NCBI RefSeq assembly: GCF_003634045.1
Contig: NZ_RBIM01000004.1
Location: forward strand, 310,001 to 374,000
Length of the DNA stretch: 64,000 bases
Direction: 5' to 3'
DNA from: Maricaulis maris
GTDB lineage: Bacteria; Pseudomonadota; Alphaproteobacteria; Caulobacterales; Maricaulaceae
Shown here piece by piece: positions 1 to 10,100 of the stretch. The notes beneath the pieces are model-generated. The model had not been told where the DNA came from, made no database searches, and saw nothing but the letters and a program-made list of their open reading frames with translations. The translations under genes were made by a program, and so were the position numbers. How positions within the stretch are numbered: position 1 is the first letter of the stretch; the number at the start of each line of letters is the position of its first letter.

Positions 1-58
1 CGACAAGGGCGGCATGGACGGATTTTTCATCGCCCGGTTCGTGAAACGCACCGGATAA
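1..58 (+). CDS. 3' end of a probable 16S rRNA m5C methyltransferase (RsmB/Sun), truncated by the window edge
   Basis: Only the last 18 codons are visible. Read from base 2 they end in [13 protein letters not shown] and a TAA stop at 56-58. The DGFF-A-F-K ending is typical of the RsmB/NOL1-NOP2 family of rRNA cytosine-5 methyltransferases, and a sun/rsmB gene just before rpe is common in Caulobacterales. With so little sequence the call leans on that ending and on context, so another member of the same methyltransferase family is possible. Confidence 0.5.
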   Translation, partial: DKGGMDGFFIARFVKRTG

Positions 59-125
59 CCGTAAAACCGGCCTGACCGGCCGCGTGCGACTTGCGCGGCT
101 CAGGCCCCACTGTTATCGGATCAAT

Positions 126-785
126 ATGGGCGCTCCCGTGATCATTTCCCCGTCAATCCTCTCGGCGGATTTTGCCAAGCTGGGTGAAGAAGTTCGTGCC
201 ATCGACGAAGCCGGTGCCGACTGGATTCACATCGATGTCATGGACGGGCATTTCGTGCCCAATCTGACCATCGGTCCGGGCGTGATCAAGGCGCTCCGTC
301 CGCACACCAAAAAGCCGTTCGACGTCCATCTGATGATCACCCCGGTGGACCCCTATATCCGCGACTTCGCCGATGCCGGCGCCGACATCATCACCGCCCA
401 TCCGGAAGCCGGTCCGCATTTCCACCGCACCGTCCAGGCGATCAAGGCGACCGGCGCCAAGGCAGGCGCTGCACTGAATCCGTCGACCCCGGTCGAGGTG
501 ATTGATTATGTGCTCGACGAGCTCGACCTGGTGCTGGTGATGAGCGTCAATCCGGGTTTCGGTGGCCAGAGCTTCATCACCAATCAGCTCGAAAAGATCG
601 AAGCCATCCGGACGCGGATCGATCAGCGTGGCCTTGCCACCCGTATCGAGGTCGATGGCGGGGTCAATCCGCAAACCGCGCGCGATTGCATCGCCGCCGG
701 CGCCACGGCCCTGGTCGCCGGGTCCGCGGTGTTCAAGGGCGGTCCCGCCGCCTATCGCGACAATATCTCAGCATTGCGTTCCTGA
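126..785 (+). CDS. rpe: Ribulose-phosphate 3-epimerase
   Basis: A 219-residue cytoplasmic TIM-barrel enzyme that interconverts ribulose 5-phosphate and xylulose 5-phosphate in the pentose phosphate pathway. The family blocks are all present: SILSADF at the N-terminus, [12 protein letters not shown] (metal ligands H35 and D37), DVHLMI (H68), [10 protein letters not shown] and the phosphate-side EVDGGVN (D177). An upstream in-frame start at 84 would add 14 residues that the family lacks, so the ATG at 126 is preferred. The heparinase-family gene starts 4 bases after the stop, so the two are probably co-transcribed. Confidence 0.95.
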   Translation: MGAPVIISPSILSADFAKLGEEVRAIDEAGADWIHIDVMDGHFVPNLTIGPGVIKALRPHTKKPFDVHLMITPVDPYIRDFADAGADIITAHPEAGPHFHRTVQAIKATGAKAGAALNPSTPVEVIDYVLDELDLVLVMSVNPGFGGQSFITNQLEKIEAIRTRIDQRGLATRIEVDGGVNPQTARDCIAAGATALVAGSAVFKGGPAAYRDNISALRS

Positions 786-789
786 TCCC

Positions 790-2598
790 ATGACCCGCAC
801 GGTGCGTCTGTCCGACTATGCCGGCGCGATGGTGGCGACGGTGCGGCGCGAGGCCTCCTCGACCCTGCATTCGATGGGCCTGTTCTCCAGCCTGCATGAT
901 CTCGGCGCGCTTTCGAGCGAGGTCGGGCCGCTGCCGGAGGATTTTTATGCCAGCCAGCCAGAGCGTGGCGGCGAGATCCTGGCCGGCCGCTTCCAATTGG
1001 CGGGCGACTTGCTGTCGATCGATCCGGAGCATGACAATGTCTGGCTGAAGCCGGCGCCGACCCGGGCTTTCGCCCGCAGACTGCACGGTTTCGGGTGGCT
1101 GCGCGACGTGATCGCAGCCCCGTCGCCGCAACAGGATGATGAAGACGACGCCGACGAAATGGCGACGAACGGCGCCGCGGCCGCCCGGCAGCTGGTTGAT
1201 GCCTGGGTCAAGGCCTTCGGTCGCTGGAACAGCTTCGCCTGGAGTCATGGTGTCCTGTCGGCCCGCATCATCAACTGGCTGCGGGTTGGCGAAACCCTGT
1301 TCGAAACGGACGAGTCCGATCGCAAGGCGCGCAATGCCCGGCTACGCAGCCTGTTGCGCCAAGCCCGCTATCTGCAGCGCACCATCCCGCTGGCCCATGA
1401 CGGGGCGGTGCGGCTGCGCTGTGCAATCGCGTTGAGCTTTGCCGGACTGTGCATCCCGCGCCAAGCGGCGCTCCAGAAGGCCGGATTGGCGGCGCTGGAA
1501 AAAGAGGTCAAGCGGCAGATCCTTCCAGATGGCGGCCATGTCTCGCGCTCACCGCGCGCCGGCACCGAGGCCCTGATTGACTTGATCGTGCTGCGCGATG
1601 TCGCCGAAAAGGCCGGCGTCGAAGTGCCGCGGGAGATTATTCGGGCCATCGACCGGCTGGCCCCCATGGCGCGCTTTTTCCGCATGAGTGATGGCGGCCT
1701 CGCCAGCTTCCATGGTGGCGGTGAATGTGATCATGGCGCACTGAAACTGGCCCTTTCGCGCGATGAGACCGGCGCCAAACCCTTCGGCTTCGCCCCTCAT
1801 TCCGGCTATCACCGGGCCGAGGCAGGTGGTGCGACAATCATCCTTGATGTTGGCAAGGCACCGCCCGGCGCCTTGAGCACCGGCGCCCATGCCAGCGCCC
1901 TGGCCTTTGAACTGTGCACCGCCGGCGGGCGGCTTGTGGTCAATTGCGGCTGGCATGACGACCAGCCGTCAAGTTGGCGCGAAGCGGTGCGCGCCACCGC
2001 CGCCCACTCGACCCTGACGCTTGAGGAAACCTCCTCGTCGCGCCTGTTTGCACCTGGCTGGCAGCGTGATTTGCTGGGTCCGCGGCTGGCTGCAGCGCCG
2101 GGACCGGTCACGGCCCGGCGCAATGAAGAGGAAATGGGTGTCTGGCTGGAAGGCATCCATGAGGGCTATCGCAACGAGTACGGACTGTCGCACCGGCGTC
2201 GGGTCTTCCTGGCTGCCGATGGCGGCGACCTGCGCGGCGAAGATGCCCTGTTCCGTCCGGTCTCGGACGGGCCACCCGACGATATCGATGTGCGTTACCG
2301 TTTTGCCATCCGCTTTCACCTCCACCCCGATGTCCGCGCCTCGCTGTCGCGCGACAATATGAGCGCCCTGCTGGTCCAGCCCGACGGCGATGGCTGGCGG
2401 TTCCGCACCGATGGCGGGCCAATCCGGCTGGAGCGGTCAGTCTATCTTGCTGCCGGTGCACCTCCACAACGAGCGACACAGATTGTAGTACAAGGGGAAG
2501 CTGAGCCGTTCGGCGCCGGGGATCGGCCGCCGAACCGGGTTCGCTGGGCCTTCCAGCGACTTGGCCAGGTTGGTGGCACACAGGGGGAAGCCGGATGA
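790..2598 (+). CDS. Heparinase II/III family protein
   Basis: A 602-residue protein of the heparinase II/III type, with an alpha-helical toroid in the N-terminal half and a beta-sandwich C-terminal domain starting near GYHRAEAGG. In this family the fold is linked to polyuronide or glycosaminoglycan lysis or binding. Proteins of this subgroup occur between rpe and purH in Caulobacterales and have no assigned substrate. No signal peptide is visible. The ATG at 790 follows the rpe stop by 4 bases, and longer in-frame starts would lie inside rpe. The stop overlaps the next start as ATGA, which implies translational coupling to the membrane sugar dehydratase and suggests a role in surface polysaccharide turnover (inference). 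Confidence 0.8.
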   Translation: MTRTVRLSDYAGAMVATVRREASSTLHSMGLFSSLHDLGALSSEVGPLPEDFYASQPERGGEILAGRFQLAGDLLSIDPEHDNVWLKPAPTRAFARRLHGFGWLRDVIAAPSPQQDDEDDADEMATNGAAAARQLVDAWVKAFGRWNSFAWSHGVLSARIINWLRVGETLFETDESDRKARNARLRSLLRQARYLQRTIPLAHDGAVRLRCAIALSFAGLCIPRQAALQKAGLAALEKEVKRQILPDGGHVSRSPRAGTEALIDLIVLRDVAEKAGVEVPREIIRAIDRLAPMARFFRMSDGGLASFHGGGECDHGALKLALSRDETGAKPFGFAPHSGYHRAEAGGATIILDVGKAPPGALSTGAHASALAFELCTAGGRLVVNCGWHDDQPSSWREAVRATAAHSTLTLEETSSSRLFAPGWQRDLLGPRLAAAPGPVTARRNEEEMGVWLEGIHEGYRNEYGLSHRRRVFLAADGGDLRGEDALFRPVSDGPPDDIDVRYRFAIRFHLHPDVRASLSRDNMSALLVQPDGDGWRFRTDGGPIRLERSVYLAAGAPPQRATQIVVQGEAEPFGAGDRPPNRVRWAFQRLGQVGGTQGEAG

Positions 2599-4496
2599 GC
2601 AAGCCGCCATCCAGGGCGCGGGGGACGACGTCGATCCGCAGCCAGATGTCCATGGTGGCAGTTGCCCTGTTCGACCTCGCGGCCGGGGCCGCGTCGATGT
2701 GGGCCGCCGTCCTGCTGCGCTACCGGTTTGAGCCCACATCCGCACCCGACGATATCGCCCTGCAATCGGTTGTCGTGTTTGCGCTGGCATGCGCGATCAT
2801 CTTCCCGATCGAAGGGCTGCACCGCGGCCTGTGGCGCTATACCGCGCTGAACGATGCCGCGCGGATTGTGCGGGCCATCGTGCTGGCCAATCTGGTCTTC
2901 CTGCCGATCCTGTTCCTCATCAACCGGCTCGACGGCTTTCCCCGCACCTCGATCCTGCTGGAAATGCCGATCCTGCTGTTCATCCTTCTAGCGGCGCGCC
3001 TGTCGGTGGCAGCGTTGCGGACCCAAGGGCTGCGTGGCGCCCTGCAGATCGAGGACCGGTCGAAGCCAACCGCCATCCTTGTGGGCAGCGATCTCGAACT
3101 CGATGACGCCTTGCGCGATCTCGGTCGCCGCAACGGCTCGGCGCCCTTCCGGACCAAAGGGCTGATCGAGCCCGGCGCCAGCCTGACCGGACACGCCATT
3201 CGCGGCATCCCGGTTCTGGGCGGACTGGAAGCCCTGCCCGCCGCTCTCAAACGCCTGTCGGAGGTTGAAAAGGACGCACCGCGGCTGGTTCTGGCCGGCG
3301 CGCATCCGGAAGCCGACCTGGTCAACCAGTTGATCCGGATTGCCTCGCGCACCGGCGCGAAACTGTCCCGGGCCCGACCTTCGGACGGGCGCGAGGCCTT
3401 CTCCCCGGTGGAAGCCGCTGACCTGCTCAACCGGCCACCGCGACCGCCCAACCTGTCGCCGGCCCGGCCGTTGATCGAGGGACGCACCGTTCTGATCACC
3501 GGCGCTGGCGGCACAATCGGCTCCCAGCTCGCCCGCCTTGCAGCGACCCTGGGTCCGAAAAAGCTGATCCTGTTCGATGCCTCGGAAGCCAATCTCTACG
3601 AAATCGACCTGGAGTTCGCAAAACGCTTTTCGGGCGTGGCCTGGCGGGCGGTGTTGGGGGATGTGCGCGATCGTGACCGGCTGCACCAGGTCTTCCGAGA
3701 GGAATCGCCCGACGTCGTGCTCCACGCGGCCGCGCTGAAGCACGTGCCCATGAGCGAGCGCAATCCGGGCGAAGCCGCACGCACCAATATCATCGGCACC
3801 GTCAACACGATCGAAATGGCGCAAGAACACGGCGCCCGCGTCGTGGCGCTGATCTCGACCGACAAGGCGGTCAACCCGGGCAATGTCATGGGCGCGACCA
3901 AACGCGCCGCCGAACTTTACGCCCGCGCCGCCGCATCGCGGTCGCCAAACACTCGGGTCTGTGTCGTACGTTTCGGCAATGTCCTGGGGTCGACCGGATC
4001 AGTGGTGCCGTTGTTCGAGCGCCAGATCGAAGCGGGTGAGCCGGTGACCGTGACCGACCCGGAAGCGACACGATATTTCATGACGGTCGAGGAAGCCTCC
4101 GGTCTCGTCCTCGACGCCGCCGCCCAGACCGCGGCCGACCCGGCCCTCAATGGCGCGCTCTATGTGCTCGACATGGGGCGCCCGGTGTCGATCATGCGTC
4201 TGGCGCGGCAGCTGTTGCGCCTGCGTGGCCGCGATCCCGATGCCCCCGGCGCAATCCGGGTAATCGGCCTGAGGCCCGGCGAGAAGCGGCATGAAAGCCT
4301 CGTCTACGAGTTTGAAAGCACGATCGAGACTTCGATCGACGGGGTCTGGGCAGTGACCGGTCCGGATCTTGATTCCAAGGCCGTCAGCGCCGGACTGGAT
4401 GCCATCGTCAGCGCCGCCAGCGGCGGCGATGGCGACGGCGCATCGGCAGCGCTGGAAGCCCTGTGCAAGCTGCGCCCGTCAACGCTGGAAGATTGA
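2595..4496 (+). CDS. Membrane-anchored nucleotide-sugar 4,6-dehydratase/epimerase (CapD/FlmA/WbpM type)
   Basis: A 633-residue polysaccharide biosynthesis protein. The first ~130 residues hold hydrophobic helices (start near VAVALFDLAAG), followed by a CoA-binding-like domain. A C-terminal short-chain dehydrogenase domain carries the NAD motif TGAGGTIGS at about residues 302-310. The catalytic block reads STDKAVNPGNVMGATK. Met replaces the usual Tyr of YxxxK, giving the S-M-K triad known for WbpM and PglF, which are UDP-GlcNAc 4,6-dehydratases. Likely role: making a modified sugar for O-antigen, capsule or glycosylation. It overlaps the heparinase stop by 4 bases. The exact substrate cannot be read from sequence. 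Confidence 0.9.
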   Translation: MSKPPSRARGTTSIRSQMSMVAVALFDLAAGAASMWAAVLLRYRFEPTSAPDDIALQSVVVFALACAIIFPIEGLHRGLWRYTALNDAARIVRAIVLANLVFLPILFLINRLDGFPRTSILLEMPILLFILLAARLSVAALRTQGLRGALQIEDRSKPTAILVGSDLELDDALRDLGRRNGSAPFRTKGLIEPGASLTGHAIRGIPVLGGLEALPAALKRLSEVEKDAPRLVLAGAHPEADLVNQLIRIASRTGAKLSRARPSDGREAFSPVEAADLLNRPPRPPNLSPARPLIEGRTVLITGAGGTIGSQLARLAATLGPKKLILFDASEANLYEIDLEFAKRFSGVAWRAVLGDVRDRDRLHQVFREESPDVVLHAAALKHVPMSERNPGEAARTNIIGTVNTIEMAQEHGARVVALISTDKAVNPGNVMGATKRAAELYARAAASRSPNTRVCVVRFGNVLGSTGSVVPLFERQIEAGEPVTVTDPEATRYFMTVEEASGLVLDAAAQTAADPALNGALYVLDMGRPVSIMRLARQLLRLRGRDPDAPGAIRVIGLRPGEKRHESLVYEFESTIETSIDGVWAVTGPDLDSKAVSAGLDAIVSAASGGDGDGASAALEALCKLRPSTLED

Positions 4497-4558
4497 CTTG
4501 CCGTCCCGCCGTGATACCTCGCCGCGGATCAGCGGAATGAAGCAACGGAGACCGTTCC

Positions 4559-6154
4559 ATGTCAAACCATGACCTCGCCCCCGTCCGGCGCGCCCTGATT
4601 TCCGTTTCCGACAAGACCGGCCTGATCGAACGCGGACGCAAACTCGCCGACGCCGGCGTTGAGATCCTGTCGACCGGCGGTACTCTGCGCACCCTGAAGG
4701 ATGCCGGCATTCCGGCCCGGGACGTGTCCGACGTCACCGAGTTTCCGGAAATGATGGATGGTCGCCTCAAGACGCTGCACCCGCGCGTTCATGGCGGACT
4801 ACTGGCCCGGCGCGACAATGGCGATGACCGCGCCGCCATGGGCGAGCATGGCATCCCGCATATCGACCTGCTCTATGTGAATCTCTACCCGTTCGAGGAA
4901 ACCGTCGCCAAGGGCGGCGCCTATGCCGATTGTGTCGAGAATATCGACATTGGCGGCCCGGCCATGATCCGAGCGGCGGCGAAAAACCACGCCTGGGTCA
5001 ATGTCTGCGTCGACGGCGCCGATGTTGATCGCGTCCTCGCCGACATGGAACAGCATGACGGCCATACCGGTCTGGTCTTGCGGAAGACTCTGGCCGCCAA
5101 GGCCTATGCCCGCACCGCCGCCTATGACGCCGCCATTTCGGGTTGGTTTGCGGACACGCTGGAAGAGCCGGCGCCCGACTATCGCGCCTTTGGCGGCGCC
5201 CTCGCCCAGGCCCTGCGCTACGGCGAGAACCCGCACCAGAACGCCGCCTTCTACGCCAGCGCGGAGACCCGCCCCGGCATCGCGACCGGTCGCCAGGTCC
5301 AGGGCAAGGCGCTGAGCTACAACAATCTCGCCGACGCCGACGCCGCCTTCGAACTCGCTGGTGAGTTTGACGCTGGCGACAAGGCCGCCGTGGTCATCGT
5401 CAAACACGCCAATCCGTGCGGCGTGGCGCTGCATGATGACCTGGCCGTGGCCTATGAAAAGGCCTTCGCCGCCGACCCCATTTCCGCCTTTGGCGGGATT
5501 GTTGCCATGAACCGGACGCTGAATGCGGAGACGGCCAACGAGCTGGTCAAGATTTTCACCGAAGTCGTGATCGCGCCGAACGCCGACGAGGACGCCCTTG
5601 CAGTCCTGTCCGCCAAGTCCAACCTTCGCGTCCTGCTGACCGGCGGCATGCCCGACCCCAAACAAGGCGGCTGGCTGACCAAGACCGTGGCCGGGGGGCT
5701 GCTGGTTCAGGAGCGCGATACCGGCATGATCGCAGCCAGCGATCTCAAACTCGTCACAAAACGCGCGCCGACCGACGCCGAGCTCGCCGACCTCCTGTTC
5801 GGCTGGAAAGTCGTCAAACACGTCAAATCGAACGCCATCGTCTATGCCCGCAACGGCTCGACAGCCGGTATCGGCATGGGCCAGACCAGCCGTCTGGAAG
5901 CAGCCCGCCTTGCAGTCCGCAAGGCTGAGGCAACGGCGGCGGAGAATGGTTGGGACGAACCCCGGACCAAAGATTCCGTGTGTGCGTCTGACGCCTTCTT
6001 CCCCTTTGCTGACGGGCTGCACGCCGCCGTGGAAGCTGGCGCGACAGCAATCATCCAGCCGGGCGGGTCGATCCGCGACGACGAGGTCATCGCCGCCGCC
6101 GACGAGGCCGGCGTGGCGATGGTGTTCACGGGCATGCGCCACTTCCGCCACTAG
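4559..6154 (+). CDS. purH: Bifunctional AICAR transformylase / IMP cyclohydrolase
   Basis: A 531-residue enzyme catalysing the last two steps of de novo IMP synthesis. The N-terminal IMP cyclohydrolase domain starts with [11 protein letters not shown] and contains [15 protein letters not shown]. The C-terminal transformylase domain contains [24 protein letters not shown] and the late [14 protein letters not shown] block. Length and block order match the family from end to end. The ATG at 4559 lies 62 bases past the preceding stop, so it could belong to the same transcription unit as rpe and the two sugar genes or have its own promoter. Confidence 0.97.
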   Translation: MSNHDLAPVRRALISVSDKTGLIERGRKLADAGVEILSTGGTLRTLKDAGIPARDVSDVTEFPEMMDGRLKTLHPRVHGGLLARRDNGDDRAAMGEHGIPHIDLLYVNLYPFEETVAKGGAYADCVENIDIGGPAMIRAAAKNHAWVNVCVDGADVDRVLADMEQHDGHTGLVLRKTLAAKAYARTAAYDAAISGWFADTLEEPAPDYRAFGGALAQALRYGENPHQNAAFYASAETRPGIATGRQVQGKALSYNNLADADAAFELAGEFDAGDKAAVVIVKHANPCGVALHDDLAVAYEKAFAADPISAFGGIVAMNRTLNAETANELVKIFTEVVIAPNADEDALAVLSAKSNLRVLLTGGMPDPKQGGWLTKTVAGGLLVQERDTGMIAASDLKLVTKRAPTDAELADLLFGWKVVKHVKSNAIVYARNGSTAGIGMGQTSRLEAARLAVRKAEATAAENGWDEPRTKDSVCASDAFFPFADGLHAAVEAGATAIIQPGGSIRDDEVIAAADEAGVAMVFTGMRHFRH

Positions 6155-6229
6155 GTGGGCCAGCGCGTCGTCGGCATGTGAATCAACGAAACATTGCCGA
6201 ACCTGGTCGCCGTGCTGCATCGTCCCGAC

Positions 6230-7102
6230 ATGACGATGAAACTCCTGCTTCGGGGCGGCGCTGCAATCGCCGCTCTGACCCTGACTGCCCTTGCCGCTTC
6301 GGCGACCGGCAATGCGAGTGGCGTGACCACGCCAACCCGCTCGCTCGACGCACAGGTCGAGTTGCTGCACGATCATGTAGAGACACGGCTTCCGCTGGCG
6401 ACAACAGGTCCGGTGCCAACCGTGATCATGCTGCATGGCTGCGGCGGATTGCGTCAGGTCCAGCTAGCTTATGCAGAGGACGTTCTGGCGGCGGGTTATG
6501 GCGTCATCATCGTCGACTCGCTATCACCGCGCGGGATCGACCGTTTCGGCGCCATGAGCCAGGTCTGTACCGCCCTGCGCCTGTGGGGCCAGGAACGTGC
6601 CGCCGACATCCCGGCGGTGATCGCCATGGCGCACGACAATCCCGCCATTGACGCGGACCGGCTGGCACTGGTCGGATGGAGCCATGGTGGCTGGACGGTA
6701 CTGGAGGCGCTCGATTTTGCCGCCGAAGGGCGGGCGTCGCCAGCCATTGCACCGCAACCCGACGCGCCCCTGGACGGGGTCCGACTTGCCGTGACGATGT
6801 ATCCCTATTGCGGCTTTCCTGTTCGCGCGGATGGCCGTGCCTTCCCGGACCATATTCCGCTGCGCGCCATCCTGGCGGAACGCGACATGATCGCGCCACA
6901 TCGCGATTGTGAGCGCCTGTTCGACCGGTCAGACGCGGCCGGGATTGCGGTCGATTTCGAGGTTTGGGACGGGTTGACACACGCCTTCGACGAACCCAAT
7001 CCACCCCCCGACCCGCGGATCGAATACAATGCGGGCGCGGCTCAAAGAGCGCGCGCCCAACTTGTTTCCTGGCTGGATGAGGCGTTCGCCGATCAGGGCT
7101 GA
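6230..7102 (+). CDS. Exported dienelactone hydrolase-like alpha/beta hydrolase
   Basis: About 290 residues with a Sec-type signal sequence (MTMKLLLRGG then a hydrophobic stretch to about AASATG). The hydrolase core shows VIMLHGCGG (oxyanion region), a nucleophile elbow GWSHGG with Ser151, and a late catalytic His in THAFDEPN. Classical dienelactone hydrolases use Cys; Ser here suggests a general esterase, probably periplasmic. A longer frame from a TTG at 6194 would bury the signal peptide, so 6230 (or 6236) is preferred, though no strong ribosome site is seen. Its 3' end overlaps the convergent glutamate dehydrogenase gene by 10 bases. Confidence 0.8.
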   Translation: MTMKLLLRGGAAIAALTLTALAASATGNASGVTTPTRSLDAQVELLHDHVETRLPLATTGPVPTVIMLHGCGGLRQVQLAYAEDVLAAGYGVIIVDSLSPRGIDRFGAMSQVCTALRLWGQERAADIPAVIAMAHDNPAIDADRLALVGWSHGGWTVLEALDFAAEGRASPAIAPQPDAPLDGVRLAVTMYPYCGFPVRADGRAFPDHIPLRAILAERDMIAPHRDCERLFDRSDAAGIAVDFEVWDGLTHAFDEPNPPPDPRIEYNAGAAQRARAQLVSWLDEAFADQG

Positions 7103-10100
7103 ACGACAGACGCCATCTCGCCCAGCTGGGTCGAGGCAATGGCCAGTTTCGACAGGGTCCAGGCTCCGGACTCGTCGAGTTGACGCTGCACCGAGTCGAC
7201 GCGGCCAGCCTCTTCCTCGTTGATCGTGTTCCAGGCTTCCACCAGCGCATCGGCCCAATCTCGCGAAGGATCCTCGACGCCGGCCGCCAGCGAGCCACCG
7301 GCCTGGGCCGCGAAACGCATGGCCGAACCGGTGAAGGCCTGCTGGCTGGCGTAGAAATCTTCCATCAGGCGACGCACGGCCAGTCGATCCCAATGCAGTT
7401 CCGACGAGACGTCCTGGCCAAGCCCGCGCAAACGGTCGAACTTGAAACGGGCGCCGACCGCGTGATAGATGTAAGCCGTTGATGCTAATGGCCAATCTGA
7501 TTCCATCGCCATGTCGATAACATCGGTCGATGAGGTCAGAGGACGCAGTTCCGCAACCGCCAGCGCGATATCTTCCGGTGCGCCGCCCTCGATGAAGCGC
7601 TTCTGACGCGCCTTCACGCCACGACGCTCATGGGTCGAGATGATCTCGTGCACGACCGAGCGCAGTTTCTGCACGCCGGGCTGATAGGCCTCGATAACGT
7701 CGGTAATCATATCCGGCTTGGACGATTTCTGGTTCCGGCCACGCCGCACAAGCCAGTAGGTCTGACGTCGCAGCAGGCGGATGATTTCCTCATGCAGCTG
7801 GACCTGGACGCTTGCCGGTGCCTTGTTGTCGAGCGCATTGATAGCCGCAGTAATTTCCGCAAAGCCGAAGATCTGGCGACCCGCCTCGAAGGCGCGGGCA
7901 ATCGCGGGAACCGCCGCCGTCGTCGAGTCGATGGCCCGGTGAATGAAGGTCGGCCCACCCAGATTGATCATCTCGTTGGCAAGCACCGTGGAAATGATTT
8001 CCCGCTTCAGCCGGTGCCCGTCCATGGCATCGCCGAATTCATGCAGGCCTTTCGGGAAGTAATTGACCAGCATCGAGGTGAAATGCGGGTCGTCCGGCAC
8101 ATCCGACGCCACCAGCTGATCAAACAGGGTGATCTTGGCGTAGGAGTTCAGGACCGCGAGTTCCGGCCGGGTCAGGCCCTGGTCGCGCGCCTTGAGGCTG
8201 CGCATCTGTTCGACCGAGGGCAGGCCCTCGACATCACGATCCAGCTGGCCCAACTCCTCGAGCCGGGCCATGAAGCGCTCGTGCGCATCAAGATCGGCGG
8301 CGGCCGTATGCTCGGCCAGGGACAGAGCCAGCGACTGGTCGTAATTGTGACGCAGCACGTGTTTGGCGACATCATCCGTCATCGAACCGAGCAGGCTGTC
8401 GCGCGCCTCACGGGTCATGTCGCCATTGCGCACCATCGGCCGCAACAGGATCTTGATATTGACCTCATGGTCAGAGCTGTCGACGCCGGCCGAATTGTCG
8501 ATGAAGTCGGCATTGGCCCGTCCGCCATGCCGGCCATATTCAATCCGCGCCGCCTGGGTGAAGCCAAGATTGGCCCCCTCACCGATCACCTTGGCGCGAA
8601 CTTCATCGGCATTGACCCGCAATCCGTCATTGGTCTTGTCACCGACTTCCCAATGTTGTTCCGAGGTTGCCTTGGCATAGGTGCCAATGCCGCCGAACCA
8701 GAGCAGTTCAACGTCAGCTTTCAGCAAGGCATTGATCAGCTCAACCGGGCTTGCACTGTCCTTGGCCAGGCCGGTGAGCGCCTTGATCTCGGCACTCAAC
8801 GGGATCGATTTCGCTGACCGGGCGAAAATGCCACCCCCTTTTGAAATCAGGGACTTGTCGTAGTCCTGCCAGGAGGTTCGCGGCAGGTCGAACAGGCGTT
8901 TGCGCTCATTCCACATCGCCTCCGGGTCGCCCGGATCCGGATCAATGAAAATGTCGCGATGGTCGAAAGCGGCAATGAGCCGGATCTGTTTCGACAACAG
9001 CATGCCATTGCCGAACACGTCGCCGGACATGTCGCCGACGCCGATCACGGTGAAGGGTTCGGTCTGGATATCCTTGCCCATTTCCCGGAAATGGCGCTTG
9101 ACCGATTCCCAGGCACCGCGTGCGGTAATGCCCATTTTCTTGTGGTCATAACCGGCCGAGCCGCCCGAAGCGAAAGCGTCGCCGAGCCAGAAATCGAACT
9201 CGTCGGTGGCCAGCCCGTTGGCCGTGTCGGAGAAGGTCGCCGTGCCCTTGTCGGCCGCCACGACGAGATAGGGATCATCATCATCCCAGCACTCGGTCGC
9301 CGCCGGATGGACAACAGCGTCATCGACAATGTTATCGGTGAGGTCGAGGAGACCACGGATGAAGGTTTTGTAGGCTTCCCGCCCGGCCTCGAAGACCTCT
9401 TCGCGGGACCCGTTGCGTGGCAGGGCCTTGGGATAGAAACCGCCCTTCGAGCCGACCGGCACGATGACCGCATTCTTGACCTGTTGCGCCTTCACCAGGC
9501 CCAGAACTTCAGTCCGGAAATCATCGCGTCGATCCGACCAGCGCAGCCCGCCGCGAGCGACCGGTCCGAAGCGGAGATGCACGCCTTCAACCGCCGGCGA
9601 CCAGACAAAGATCTCGCGATAAGGTTTCGGCAGCGGCAATTCTTCCAGCAACTCGCTGGCAATCTTGATGGCGATACGCGGCTTGGGCCGGCCATCAGCG
9701 TCGGTCTGGTAGAAATTCGTCCGCAGCGTCGCTTCCACGAGATGGAAGATCCGGCGCAGGGCGCGGTCATGGTCGAGACTGGCGACATCATCGAGCTGTT
9801 TGCGCAGCTTGTCCGACACTTCCCAGACAGCATCCGACCGGGTTTTCTGGTCCTGCGTGAAGTCGGGATCAAATTTGACCCGGGCCAGCTCCAGCAGACC
9901 GCGGGCAATGTCCGGATAGGCCGCCAGCGCCTCCTCCTGGATTGCCTGCGACGGATCGAGCCCGGTCTGTTGACGGTATCGGGCGCAGGTGCGCAGGAAG
10001 GCCGCTTCGCGCCAGGTCACGCCGATCTCGACAATGAGACGGTTGAACCCGTCATCCTCGGCCGTACCATCAGCGATCGCGAGCAGGGCATCTTCAAGGC

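Noticed and set aside
4799-6436. 545-residue minus-strand frame opposite purH
   Set aside because: Antisense shadow of purH, with no recognisable domain.
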